From NCBI RefSeq assembly GCF_020622345.1, contig NZ_JACNMO010000002.1:124001-188000 (forward strand): 64,000 nucleotides of DNA. Reading direction: 5' to 3'. Every line of letters starts with the position of its first letter. The first letter of the stretch is position 1. Positions 8,059 to 16,670 of the stretch are shown here, piece after piece. A model generated the notes under the pieces. The model ran no database searches, was not told the origin of the DNA, and was given only the letters and a program-made list of their open reading frames with translations. A program made the translations under genes and the position numbers. This stretch comes from Roseobacter weihaiensis (lineage in GTDB: Bacteria > Pseudomonadota > Alphaproteobacteria > Rhodobacterales > Rhodobacteraceae).

Positions 8059-8554
8059 TCCCGAGAGGCGATTTTGCTGCCGGATCAAAAAGGAGCCACC
8101 TGTGGTTGGTGGCTCTTTTTTGTTGTCTGGGGTCAGATGCCGCAGCCCAGGATAATGTTCCGCGACCAGACCTCGTTGCCTGTGTCAGGGCGGTAGACAG
8201 TCTTGACCCTGTGTTTTTGACACATATGCAATCTGCCTGCCTGGAAAGAGCGGGTGACTATTGTGAGGCAAAGGCGACCGGTCCGATCCTTGCATGCCTG
8301 CGGGATGTAGAGGCAGATGTTCTGGCTTTCTGAAAACCAATGTGCCACGGTTTCCTGCAGAGATTGCCGCAGGCGGGTTCACCGGGGCGCGCTATGCCGG
8401 AACAGTGCAGCGTTGGCGGCTGCTGAATGCCAACGGTCCTGACTATGCTGCTGACACGGCCTTTGAAGGACAGATCTGCCGGATCGTCAAAGTTTTCGGG
8501 GGCCTTACAGACCTTTTCCAGTCGGCCCGTGATGCCAACATCGACCTCCTCTAG
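8055..8554 (+). pseudogene. Small secreted protein, probably split by a frameshift
   Basis: A frame starts at GTG 8055, overlapping the coxM stop in GTGA. It encodes a signal-peptide-like segment (HLWLVALFCCLGSDAAAQ, with AxA-type cleavage before Gln) and a Cys-containing mature region, then stops at 8333. The next frame, open from before 8294 to a stop at 8554, continues with FLKTNVPRFPAEI and EGQICRIV in the same composition. One missing base near 8330 would join the two into about 166 residues. The Cys spacing and helical character recall small periplasmic LprI/DUF1311-like proteins, but weakly. Against the gene: a terminator-like hairpin lies inside the signal-peptide codons. Either part, or both, may be non-coding. 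Confidence 0.4.
8093..8121 (+). terminator. Rho-independent terminator after coxM
   Basis: GAGCCACC at 8093-8100 pairs with GGTGGCTC at 8108-8115 around a seven-base loop, followed by six T residues at 8116-8121 and preceded by five A residues (8087-8091). It stands 34 bases after the coxM stop, where termination of the molybdenum-hydroxylase operon is expected. It overlaps the signal-peptide codons of the candidate secreted protein. Confidence 0.75.
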
Positions 8555-9405
8555 GTTTGTCCTGACCCCTGTTTTGGTTGTCGCCGCCGAAGATAGTCGC
8601 CTATGGCATCCAGCGCGGCGCGGATCGGCGGCTCGTCGCGGGCCTCGTGGTGCGAGACCAGCCATTGCGGGCTGCGCAGATCCTCGATGGGGTCTGACAG
8701 GGGGGTTAGCCCGGCCATGCGCTCCCCGATGAAGGTGGGCAGCACAACCCGACCGATGCCGGCGCGGGCCAAGGCTGCGGCCAGATGAGGGCTGTTGGCC
8801 TTGGTCACGATCCGGTCCCCGTGATGCTCCTGGACCCAGCGGATCGACGGCGTCAGAGCGGTGTCCCAGGAAGGGCCGATCCACCCCTCGACCGTTTCAT
8901 GGCTGGCGTAGACGGCATACTCCACCCAGCCGATCTGTTGGCGCGCCACCCAGGGCTGATCGGGACGCCGGTTGCGGATGCCGATGTCGACCTCGCGCCG
9001 GGCGATGTCGCGATCACGGTCACAATACATGAATTCGGGCACCCAGGGGGCCGTTGGGCTCCAGTACTCCGGCAGCCCTTCAGCGAGATCGAAGGCGGTC
9101 CAGGTGCCTGCGGAAATGCGCACCGGCACCGGCCCTTGCGCCGCATCGCGCCACAGGGTGATCTGCCGGGCGGCCTCTTCCATGCTGCGGGTTCGGTCCG
9201 ACAGGGCAACCCCGTCGGCAGTCAGGGTATAGCCCTCGGCCCCGTGCAGAAACAGCCGCCGCCCCAGGGAGGCCTCAAAGGCCTTCATCCGGCGGCTGAG
9301 CGTGGCCGGGCTGACCCCCAGCTCGCGGGCCGCCGGCGCCAGTGCGCCTGTCCGCACGATGACCGAGAAATAGGCGATGTCATTCCAGTCAGGCCGGGTT
9401 TTCAT
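8551..9405 (-). CDS. LysR-family transcriptional regulator
   Basis: The 284-residue protein has an N-terminal winged helix-turn-helix (DWNDIAYFSVIVRTGALAPA, then ELGVSPATLSRRMKAFEASLG at about residues 25-48) and a substrate-binding domain from about residue 90. The HTH is of the GcvA/AmpR-like broad type. Effector and target are not evident. It is transcribed away from the small ORF at 9492 with an 86-base gap, a usual LysR arrangement, and it converges on the cox cluster, so it does not obviously control cox. Its stop overlaps by three bases the last codons of the split frame on the other strand. Confidence 0.88.
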   Translation of the reverse strand: MKTRPDWNDIAYFSVIVRTGALAPAARELGVSPATLSRRMKAFEASLGRRLFLHGAEGYTLTADGVALSDRTRSMEEAARQITLWRDAAQGPVPVRISAGTWTAFDLAEGLPEYWSPTAPWVPEFMYCDRDRDIARREVDIGIRNRRPDQPWVARQQIGWVEYAVYASHETVEGWIGPSWDTALTPSIRWVQEHHGDRIVTKANSPHLAAALARAGIGRVVLPTFIGERMAGLTPLSDPIEDLRSPQWLVSHHEARDEPPIRAALDAIGDYLRRRQPKQGSGQT

Positions 9406-9491
9406 TTGTGAAAGTCCACATCCGATTTGGAGGGCTGAACAGGCGGTGGGCGACCCTCTACCTTTGATCTGCAGACCACAGGAGATCCACC

Positions 9492-9683
9492 ATGATGCCC
9501 ATCCTTCAGCCCCTGCCTACCCAATCTATCGCAACGACGGAATATGAAAAGGAGCAGGAATACTTTGCAAAAATGCAAGTCGACTTGCGTCCGCGTCACC
9601 GCATTGTCACCTTGGGCCTGCGCGTTCTGACGCGGATCAGAGGGCCCCGATTCGTGTCAGAAACTCACTCCCGTGCCCTGTAG
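9492..9683 (+). CDS. Small uncharacterised ORF divergent from the LysR gene
   Basis: This is a 63-codon frame with a GGAGAT ribosome-binding site seven bases before ATGATG. The product is polar with a basic C-terminal half (RPRHRIVTLGLRVLTRIRGP) and no membrane segment or recognised motif. Its last 27 bases overlap the 3' end of the convergent response-regulator gene, which weakens it. Divergence from a LysR gene is the main argument for it being real. It could equally be a chance frame. Confidence 0.35.
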   Translation: MMPILQPLPTQSIATTEYEKEQEYFAKMQVDLRPRHRIVTLGLRVLTRIRGPRFVSETHSRAL

Positions 9684-10313
9684 CACCCCATGCTCCATCG
9701 CATAGCGGGTCAGCCCTGCCGTACTGGAAATCCCCAGCTTGCGCTTGATGTTCTTGCGATGCGTCTCCACCGTGCGTACAGAGATGTCGAGCGCCAGAGC
9801 CACATCCTTGTTTGACTTGCCCTGCGCCAGTTGCAGCAGGATGGTCTGCTCGCGGCCCGTGAGCGCCTCGCGCCCCTCGTCCTTTTTGGGGTTCAGCGAG
9901 CCGCTTGCCCCCGTGCAGAGATACCGCTGGCCGGCCATGACCGCATCGATGGCCTGTTTGATCTCGTCGGTGGGCACGTCCTTGAGGATGTAGCCCATCG
10001 CCCCATGGCTCAGCGCAGAGGAGATGTACTCTGGACTGTCATGCATCGACAGCACCAGGATACGGGTGCCGGGGCGGCGCTCCAGCACGATCTCGGTCGC
10101 GGTCAAGCCGCCCATGTCCGGCATGTTGAGGTCCATCAGAATGACGTCCGGGTCCAGACTGTCCAGCTGCTCGATCGCTGTGCGCGCCGCGTTGCAGGTG
10201 CCGACGACCCGCAAATCGTCGTAGCTTTCCAGAATGGACTGAATGCCTTCGGCAACCATCGGGTGGTCGTCCACGATCATCACTTTGACAAAAGGGGCAG
10301 GGATCTGTGTCAT
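9657..10313 (-). CDS. NarL/FixJ-type response regulator of the TRAP-transporter locus
   Basis: The 218-residue protein has a receiver domain (VMIVDDHPMVAEGI; phospho-acceptor Asp61 in ILMDLNMPD; switch and Lys motifs LSMHDSPEY and GYILKDV) and a C-terminal LuxR-type helix-turn-helix (ALTGREQTILLQLAQGKSNK, then SVRTVETHRKNIKRKLG). The ATG at 10313 overlaps the kinase stop in ATGA; the longer frame upstream is inside the kinase gene. It is co-transcribed with the kinase and divergent from dctPQM, so it most likely activates that transporter in response to its substrate. Confidence 0.93.
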   Translation of the reverse strand: MTQIPAPFVKVMIVDDHPMVAEGIQSILESYDDLRVVGTCNAARTAIEQLDSLDPDVILMDLNMPDMGGLTATEIVLERRPGTRILVLSMHDSPEYISSALSHGAMGYILKDVPTDEIKQAIDAVMAGQRYLCTGASGSLNPKKDEGREALTGREQTILLQLAQGKSNKDVALALDISVRTVETHRKNIKRKLGISSTAGLTRYAMEHGVLQGTGVSF

Positions 10314-11737
10314 GCGGCTTGCTTTCGGGATTTTGGCTCTTCCGGTTCGGGCGGCAAGAGATGCGACAGCGGGACCGAAACCTCGACAACCGTGCCGCTG
10401 CCCTTGCGCGGCCTGAAGACGCGAAACTGCCCGTCCAACTGATCGACCCGCTCCTGCATGTTGCGCAGGCCCAGTCCCATCGACGGCACATCGGGGTCGC
10501 TGTGAAATCCGCAACCGTTGTCTTCGATCCGCAAGGTGGCCCCCTTGGCATGGCCGCGCAGGTCCACCTTGACATGGCTGGCGCGGGCGTGCCGTTCGAT
10601 GTTGGTCAACGCCTCCTGCGCGATCCGGTAAAGCGCGATCTTGGCCTCCGGGTCGAGCCGATTGCGAAACACCACGGTGCTGAAATCGGTCGACAGCCCG
10701 GTGCGCTCGCCAAAGGCCTCCGTCAGGTTCTTGATCGCGGGTCCGAGCCCCAGATCGTCCAGCATGCCCGGACGCAGGTCGCGGCTGATGCGCCGCACCT
10801 CCGAGATCGCCTCGCCCAGCGTTTCGATGCCCTTGCCCAGTGGGACGGCGGCGGTCGGGTCGCCGCGGTCCAGCTTGCGCCGCGCGGTGTCCAGGGCGTA
10901 GCGGACGCCGACAAGGATCTGGCTGATCCCGTCATGGAGTTCCCGCGCGACCCGCCCGCGCTCCTCTTCCTGGGCGTCGAGAACGCGTTGCGTGAGCCGC
11001 TTTAGCTTGGCATCGGCCAGCCTGCGCTCGCGAATGTTCAGCAGCATGCCGGTGAGGAACACCACCAGCAAGGCCGCAAGTGTAATGGCCCCGATGTAAA
11101 GAAACGTCTGCTGCACCCGTGCTTCGACCTCGGCCCGTGCGGTGGCCACGGTTGCGAGCACATCATCGATGAAAACGCCGGTGCCCACGGCCCACCGCCA
11201 GCTGGGAAAGCTCGTGACATAGGTTATCATCTTGGCCTCTTCGCCGCTGGAGGGTTTCTGCCACAGATGCGTCAGATAGCCGTCGCCCTGCCGGGCAATA
11301 TCGATCAGACGCGCGACCACATAGGTGCCTTCGCTGTTGGTCTCGTCGATCCAGTTGCGATTGATCCGTTCGGTCTGGCGCGGGCTGACAAGGTTATTGC
11401 CGTCATAGTCATAGACAAAAAAGAATCCATCCGACCCGTAGATCATCGCGGACAGGATTTGCGCCACCTGATCCTGCGCCTGCGTGTCATCGGGGGCCGC
11501 GTTGCCATAGATGAAGTAAAAACCATTCCGGGCCTGGGTCACGTAATTGCGCAGCTCGATCTTTTTGGCCTGGAGCAACTGCGCCTCGAGCGCGCGAATT
11601 TCGCGGTCCGCCAGCGCGCGCGACTGGACCGCCACCAGCATGGCAATGGCCGCCACCGCCGTAATCAGCGGCACCGTTGCCACCAGCGACAGTTTCTGCG
11701 CGTAGCTGGGGCGAAAAAGGGACCAAAAACGCTTCAT
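10310..11737 (-). CDS. Cache-domain sensor histidine kinase (MctS/DctS-like role)
   Basis: The 475-residue inner-membrane kinase has a first membrane helix at residues 17-37, a periplasmic single Cache-type sensor at about 45-205 (SAMIYGSDGFFFVYDYDGNN, then FPSWRWAVGTGVFIDDV), a second helix at 212-234, a HisKA_3 dimerisation domain with phospho-acceptor His268 (RVARELHDGISQIL), and a HATPase domain (EALTNIERHA, DNGCGF, MGLGLRNMQER). This NarL-partner architecture with a small-molecule Cache sensor is typical of carboxylate sensors beside TRAP transporters. It is divergent from dctP across 254 bases that must hold both promoters; no obvious operator was picked out there. Confidence 0.92.
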   Translation of the reverse strand: MKRFWSLFRPSYAQKLSLVATVPLITAVAAIAMLVAVQSRALADREIRALEAQLLQAKKIELRNYVTQARNGFYFIYGNAAPDDTQAQDQVAQILSAMIYGSDGFFFVYDYDGNNLVSPRQTERINRNWIDETNSEGTYVVARLIDIARQGDGYLTHLWQKPSSGEEAKMITYVTSFPSWRWAVGTGVFIDDVLATVATARAEVEARVQQTFLYIGAITLAALLVVFLTGMLLNIRERRLADAKLKRLTQRVLDAQEEERGRVARELHDGISQILVGVRYALDTARRKLDRGDPTAAVPLGKGIETLGEAISEVRRISRDLRPGMLDDLGLGPAIKNLTEAFGERTGLSTDFSTVVFRNRLDPEAKIALYRIAQEALTNIERHARASHVKVDLRGHAKGATLRIEDNGCGFHSDPDVPSMGLGLRNMQERVDQLDGQFRVFRPRKGSGTVVEVSVPLSHLLPPEPEEPKSRKQAA

Positions 11738-11991
11738 ACCTTCTTGGTACGACCAAATTCGCTCGAATCAAAGGCCTGCCTGCACGGTGAATGGGTCTGC
11801 AAATGAAGATTTCCGCATGGTAATCGGCGTTAAGGAGGATGAAAAAAGTGTTAAATCTGCAGTTAGGGGCCCAATCTACGCAGTAATAGGTATTCCCTTG
11901 CGCGCACATCACGTTAGTTTCACGCACACTTTAGACGTACCGCGCGCTTCTGAACCTGCGTGGACACCAATATCTGGGAGGAGTATCTCAT

Positions 11992-13080
11992 ATGGATCGT
12001 CGTTCATTTCTGAAGACATCTGCACTCGGTGGTTCCGCCGCCGCTGCCACGACCCTGGCTGCACCCGCCTATGCGCAGGGCAACCGGACCCTGACAATGG
12101 TCACATCCTGGCCCCGCGGTTTTGCCGTGCTGGACGATGCCGCGACCTATTTCAACGAAATGGTCAACGCGATGTCCGATGGTCAGCTGACCATCGACAA
12201 GAAAGCCCCGGGCGAGCTGGTTGGCGCTTTCGAAGTCTTTGACGCGGTGTCTTCGGGCCAGGCTGACCTCTATCACTCGGCAGACTACTACTTTATCGGC
12301 CAGCATCCGGGCTACGCCTATTTCACCGCCGTGCCCTTTGGGGGCACAGCGCAGGAAGTAACCAACTGGTATCATCACGGCGGCGGCCACGAGCTGCACA
12401 ACGAGTTGGGTGAAATCTTCAACCTGAAATCCTTCATCGCGGGCAACTCAGGTTCGCAATCCGGTGGCTGGTTCCGCAACGAGATCAATTCGGCGGCAGA
12501 CTTCAACGGTCTGAAATTCCGCATGCCGGGTCTCGGCGGCAAGGTGCTGGGCGAGCTTGGCGCGTCGGTGCAAAACATCCCCGGTGGTGAGCTCTATCAG
12601 GCGCTGTCTTCCGGCGCTCTCGACGGGCTGGAGTGGGTTGGCCCCTTCGCGGACGAACGTGCGGGCTTCCAGGAAGTGGCAAAAATCTACTACACCGCCG
12701 GGTTCCACGAGCCCGGCTCCGCTCTGGCGGCCGGCGTGAACCTCGACGTCTGGAACGACCTCAGCCCGGTGCATCAGGCGATCATTTCGAACGCGGCGAT
12801 GGCGGCAACGCACACGCAGCTGGCCGAAACACTGGCCAACAACGGCGCGGCCCTGGCCCGTCTGCAGGCTCAGGGCGTGAAGGCGTTGCAGTTCCCCGAT
12901 GACGTCTGGGATGCCTTTGGCGCAGCCTCCAAGAAGGTCATGGACGAGAACATGGGGGATGAGATCTTTGCAAGCATCCGCACCTCGTTCGAAGAGTCGC
13001 TGGCACAAAGCTCCGACTGGCTGCTGAAGTCGGACGGCTTTTACGTAGAGCAACGCAACCGCGTGCTCGCCTCGGGCTAA
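11992..13080 (+). CDS. dctP: TRAP transporter periplasmic binding protein, TakP-like
   Basis: The 362-residue protein begins MDRRSFLKTSALGGSAAAAT and continues to a PAYAQ cleavage site. RRSFLK is a twin-arginine signal, normal for this subgroup. The mature part matches the 2-oxo/hydroxy-acid binding branch (TakP and lactate-binding relatives): GGWFRNEINSAADFNGLKFR carries the Arg that salt-bridges the substrate carboxylate, and GALDGLEWVGPFADE is also characteristic. It captures a carboxylate, possibly a small 2-oxo or hydroxy acid, for the DctQM membrane subunits. GGGAGGAG precedes the ATG. First gene of the dctPQM operon, divergent from its likely two-component regulators. Confidence 0.9.
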   Translation: MDRRSFLKTSALGGSAAAATTLAAPAYAQGNRTLTMVTSWPRGFAVLDDAATYFNEMVNAMSDGQLTIDKKAPGELVGAFEVFDAVSSGQADLYHSADYYFIGQHPGYAYFTAVPFGGTAQEVTNWYHHGGGHELHNELGEIFNLKSFIAGNSGSQSGGWFRNEINSAADFNGLKFRMPGLGGKVLGELGASVQNIPGGELYQALSSGALDGLEWVGPFADERAGFQEVAKIYYTAGFHEPGSALAAGVNLDVWNDLSPVHQAIISNAAMAATHTQLAETLANNGAALARLQAQGVKALQFPDDVWDAFGAASKKVMDENMGDEIFASIRTSFEESLAQSSDWLLKSDGFYVEQRNRVLASG

Positions 13081-13095
13081 GCCAGGGTGAAAAAT

Positions 13096-13127
13096 ATCAG
13101 GGGCCAGCCACCGCGCAGGCCCCTGAT
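13096..13127 (+). promoter_or_regulatory. 10-bp hairpin between dctP and dctQ
   Basis: ATCAGGGGCC at 13096-13105 is perfectly complementary to GGCCCCTGAT at 13118-13127 around a 12-base loop, 15 bases after the dctP stop. The downstream sequence GGCTTTATT has only a weak T tract. Such hairpins commonly cause partial termination or protect the binding-protein message, giving excess DctP over the membrane subunits. The function is inferred. Confidence 0.6.
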
Positions 13128-13207
13128 GGCTTTATTGCCTATTCGGTAATATTGGGACTAAACAAGACTTTGGCTCGCGCTTTTAAAGTAGCCAGAGGGG
13201 GGGACAG

Positions 13208-14137
13208 ATGGAAAATGACGCGGACGCCGCGGGCGGATTTGGGGTCTTGCTGGATGGGGTGATCTGGTTTTTCACCAACATCGGCATGGCCTTCTACAAC
13301 TTCTTCTATGCGATTTTTCATCCTTCCTTATGGCTGGACTGGTCCGACAAAGAAGCGATCATGCGGTTTGTCTACTACGGCGGGTCGGTCGAATTCTTCT
13401 TTGTCGTCTTGACGACTTTCCTGGTTATGTTCGCAATCGGCGTCTGGCGGGGCAACATCATGTGGGGCTATGTCCGGGTGCTCGAAGGCTTTGCCAACAC
13501 GGTGGGGCGCTTCTTTGCCTGGGCGGGGCTTTTGATGGTGCTGCAGCAGATCGTCATCGTCTTCATGCAGCGGATCTTTACCCGGCCCGACATCTCGATC
13601 GGATTTGGTATTCCGCTGCAGTTCGACATCAGCTGGTTTGCCGAAGAGCTCAAGCTTTACAACGCGTTGGTCGTCTGCCTGTGCATGGCCTATACCTTTG
13701 TGCAGGGCGGTCACGTCCGCGTTGATCTGGTCTATTCCGCGGTCAAATTCCGTACCAAGAAGGTCATCGACATGTTCGGGGCGATCTTCTTCATGATGCC
13801 CGTGGCGGTGGTCATCTGGCTTTACGGCTGGTTTTTCCTCTGGCGCCATCTGATCGTGCCGAACCCGTCCGCCTCTGACACGCTGGATCGGTTGCTGATG
13901 AAATCTCGGGCGCTGCGCTGGAACGTGGAGACCATCGGGTTCAGCCCCAACGGGTTCAACGGCTACTTCCTCTTCAAGATCCTGCTCTGCGCCTTTACCG
14001 CGATGGTGTTTTTGCAGGCGATGGCGATGTTCTTCCGCTCGTTTCAGGAATGGCGCGAAGGCGAGGAGAGCGCTGGCAAATACCTGGATCGTGACAGCCT
14101 CGGCGAGGGCGAAGAAGCCTACGAGGGCACGCACTAA
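13208..14137 (+). CDS. dctQ: TRAP transporter small membrane subunit, extended
   Basis: The 309-residue protein has four main membrane helices (about 55-80, 95-115, 150-170 and 190-218) plus a C-terminal helix near 255-278. Typical DctQ subunits have 160-200 residues, so this one is long, with an extra N-terminal segment and an inserted loop before the last helix. Large Q subunits go with the TakP-like binding proteins. It forms a tight complex with DctM and helps dock the loaded binding protein. A purine-rich GAGGGGGGGA tract precedes the ATG. It is 66 bases upstream of dctM. Confidence 0.85.
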   Translation: MENDADAAGGFGVLLDGVIWFFTNIGMAFYNFFYAIFHPSLWLDWSDKEAIMRFVYYGGSVEFFFVVLTTFLVMFAIGVWRGNIMWGYVRVLEGFANTVGRFFAWAGLLMVLQQIVIVFMQRIFTRPDISIGFGIPLQFDISWFAEELKLYNALVVCLCMAYTFVQGGHVRVDLVYSAVKFRTKKVIDMFGAIFFMMPVAVVIWLYGWFFLWRHLIVPNPSASDTLDRLLMKSRALRWNVETIGFSPNGFNGYFLFKILLCAFTAMVFLQAMAMFFRSFQEWREGEESAGKYLDRDSLGEGEEAYEGTH

Positions 14138-14203
14138 CAAAGGCGCAGCAAAGCGCATGACGAAAGCACGCCCCGGTGGCGTGACGGATAAGGGACAAAG
14201 CCC

Positions 14204-16558
14204 ATGTTTTTCGGTTTAGACGGCGTCGAAGTTGGCCTCATCATTGTTGCCATCTGCCTCTTTGGCGGCATTTTGTCGGGGTTCCCGGTGGCCTTTGCCA
14301 TTGCGGGGGCCGGGGTGATCTCGTTCGCGATTATTGCCGCTCTCGACAGTGCGGGGCTGCTGATCCACCAGGCGATTGACCAGGGCAGTCAGATGTACCG
14401 CGATCTTGTCAATTCGGGGGTGAAGTCAGACACGATCTCCATCTTCCGATATCCCGATCTGCCGCGTGTGGAAGTGCCGGTCTTTCCCTCGGGATGGGAG
14501 ACCGCGCTGGATCGCAACGTCTCCTTCGTCGTCAACCGCATGAACGAGCGCGTGCTTGCCGGGCAATCGATCGAGACGCTGCTGGCCGTTCTGATGTTCG
14601 TGCTGATGGGCATCACGCTGGAGCGCTCCAAGATCGCCAACGACCTGCTCACCACCATGGCACGGGTCTTCGGCCCGCTGCCCGGCGGTCTGGCGGTTTC
14701 CATCGTTGTGGTGGGTGCTTTCCTCGCGGCCTCCACCGGTATTGTCGGGGCCACGGTTGTCACGATGGGTCTGCTGGCGCTCCCGACCATGCTGCGCAAC
14801 GGGTATTCGCCGCAACTCTCGACCGGGGTCATTGCCGCTTCGGGCACCTTGGGGCAGATCATTCCGCCCTCTATCGTGATCGTTCTGCTGGGCACGCTGG
14901 CGGGGGATCTCTATTCCGCCGCACAGGAACGTCGCGCGACGCTTGCGGGGTGTACCGATGCGCTGACCTATCTGGGGGAGCCTGCGGTTTTGTCGGTGGG
15001 CACGCTCTTTCAGGCAGCGCTGCTGCCGGGGATCATGCTCGCGTTGCTTTATGCGCTTTATGCCTTTGGCTACGCGCTGCTGAACCCGGATAAGGCCCCC
15101 GCGGTCGAAATGGGCAGCACCAACGCCGAGCCGATCACGCGCAGTGAGGCCTTCACCTGGTTTCTGGGCGCGCCTGTCGCCCTTGTGGTCGGTACGATCC
15201 TGCTGGGGAACCTCGGCATTATCGGCAGCCAATCGTCAGATGTCTCGCGCTTTTCGGACATCGGCGAATCAGCCTCGCTGCGGACGAGCGTGAGCGAACA
15301 GTGCCAAGCCTCGATGATCGAACTGCACGGCCAGGCCGCCTGGGATGCAGCGGTTGCACAGCAGGTTGATATCGATGCCGCTGGTGGTGTGCAGCAATCC
15401 CAGCAGTTGAACGAAGAAGAGCTTGCCGCGGCGCAAGCCGCCAAGATCGAAAATGCGGCCCCCATCGGCACCGGTCTGGCCATCATTCTAGTGCTCACCG
15501 GTCTCTTTCTGACAACGGCGCGGGGCGTGTCGCCCACGGCCGCGCCCCAACCGCTGATTGTCGGAGCGATCGGGGCGGTGGGGATGATCCTGCTGGATAT
15601 CGTGGCGATCTCTCCGGTGACCTCGGCCGGGATGATGGCCGTGATTCTGGCCATTCCCTTCGCCGCCTTGATGTATGGTGTGGTCCATGCCACTAAAATC
15701 TGTGCAAAGAACGAGCTGATCCGAGTGGTCTTCCCGCCGCTGATCCTCATCGTTGCGGTGCTGGGATCCATCCTCGGCGGCATCACCAACCCGACACCGG
15801 CGGCGGCCCTCGGAGCCGGCGGCGCGATCATGCTGGCGGCCTACCGCAAGCTCAAGGATCAGGACCGCTCGCCCAAGATCATCATCCTCTCCACGCTGGC
15901 GATCATCGTCTGCATCCTTGTCGGCATCAATTTCGACCTGCGCATCAACACCAGCAATGTCGGCTTTGAAAGCTGGGTGGCTTTCTTTGTGGCTTATACC
16001 GCCTACCTTTACGCCCTGTTCGGTCTGCTGTTCTCCTGCTGGATCCTCTATACTTCCGGCGTTCTCAGCCCGGTGGTGCGGGAGACCGCCAAGGTCACCA
16101 GCATGGTGTTTACCATTCTGATCGGCTCGCAGCTTTTGAACCTTGTGGTGATTTCCTTCGGCGGCGAGCACTATATCCAGCAGTTCCTCAAATCCTTCGA
16201 CAATGAGTTCACGGTGTTCCTGATCGTGATGCTGGTGCTCTTTGTGCTGGGTTTCGTGCTGGACTTTCTGGAGATCATCTACATCGTGATCCCGATTGTG
16301 GGTCCGGTGATCTATGGCGGGACGTTTGACCCCAAGTGGGTCACGATCATGATCGCGGTGAACTTGCAGACGTCCTTCCTGACACCGCCCTTTGGGTTCG
16401 CGCTGTTCTATCTGCGCGGGGTCGCCCCCAAGGAAGTCACGACCGGGCACATCTATCGCGGTATCATTCCCTTCGTGCTGATCCAGGTGGTGGGGCTTGC
16501 CTTGCTCTGGACCTTCCCCGGCATTGTCACGGTCATCCCGGATCTGATCCCGAACTGA
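14204..16558 (+). CDS. dctM: TRAP transporter large permease subunit, enlarged form
   Basis: The 784-residue protein is nearly twice the usual 425-430 residues. Standard DctM motifs are visible (SIETLLAVLMFVLMGITLER, GTLGQIIPPSIVIVLLG, LDFLEIIYIVIPIVGPVI, NLQTSFLTPPFGFALFYLRG). The extra length lies in a soluble insert at residues about 55-110 and in a long Gln/Ala-rich non-membrane segment (about 345-420) followed by additional membrane helices. It carries the Na+-coupled translocation path. Enlarged DctM proteins accompany TakP-like systems. AAGGGA precedes the start. A terminator follows. Confidence 0.9.
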   Translation: MFFGLDGVEVGLIIVAICLFGGILSGFPVAFAIAGAGVISFAIIAALDSAGLLIHQAIDQGSQMYRDLVNSGVKSDTISIFRYPDLPRVEVPVFPSGWETALDRNVSFVVNRMNERVLAGQSIETLLAVLMFVLMGITLERSKIANDLLTTMARVFGPLPGGLAVSIVVVGAFLAASTGIVGATVVTMGLLALPTMLRNGYSPQLSTGVIAASGTLGQIIPPSIVIVLLGTLAGDLYSAAQERRATLAGCTDALTYLGEPAVLSVGTLFQAALLPGIMLALLYALYAFGYALLNPDKAPAVEMGSTNAEPITRSEAFTWFLGAPVALVVGTILLGNLGIIGSQSSDVSRFSDIGESASLRTSVSEQCQASMIELHGQAAWDAAVAQQVDIDAAGGVQQSQQLNEEELAAAQAAKIENAAPIGTGLAIILVLTGLFLTTARGVSPTAAPQPLIVGAIGAVGMILLDIVAISPVTSAGMMAVILAIPFAALMYGVVHATKICAKNELIRVVFPPLILIVAVLGSILGGITNPTPAAALGAGGAIMLAAYRKLKDQDRSPKIIILSTLAIIVCILVGINFDLRINTSNVGFESWVAFFVAYTAYLYALFGLLFSCWILYTSGVLSPVVRETAKVTSMVFTILIGSQLLNLVVISFGGEHYIQQFLKSFDNEFTVFLIVMLVLFVLGFVLDFLEIIYIVIPIVGPVIYGGTFDPKWVTIMIAVNLQTSFLTPPFGFALFYLRGVAPKEVTTGHIYRGIIPFVLIQVVGLALLWTFPGIVTVIPDLIPN

Positions 16559-16562
16559 TCGG

Positions 16563-16610
16563 GGCTGAGGCAGCGGGACCCCGAGGGCGGGCCCTTGGCC
16601 TCAGCCTTTT
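16563..16610 (+). terminator. Terminator of the dctPQM operon
   Basis: GGCTGAGGC at 16563-16571 pairs with GCCTCAGCC at 16598-16606, with a GC-rich interior, followed by TTTT at 16607-16610. It begins five bases after the dctM stop. The short T-run makes it moderately strong. Confidence 0.65.
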
Positions 16611-16670
16611 GCCAAGAATGCGACGCGTTCGGGGCGAAGAATCGGGGCTCGCCAGGCCCGGCTCTGGGCC

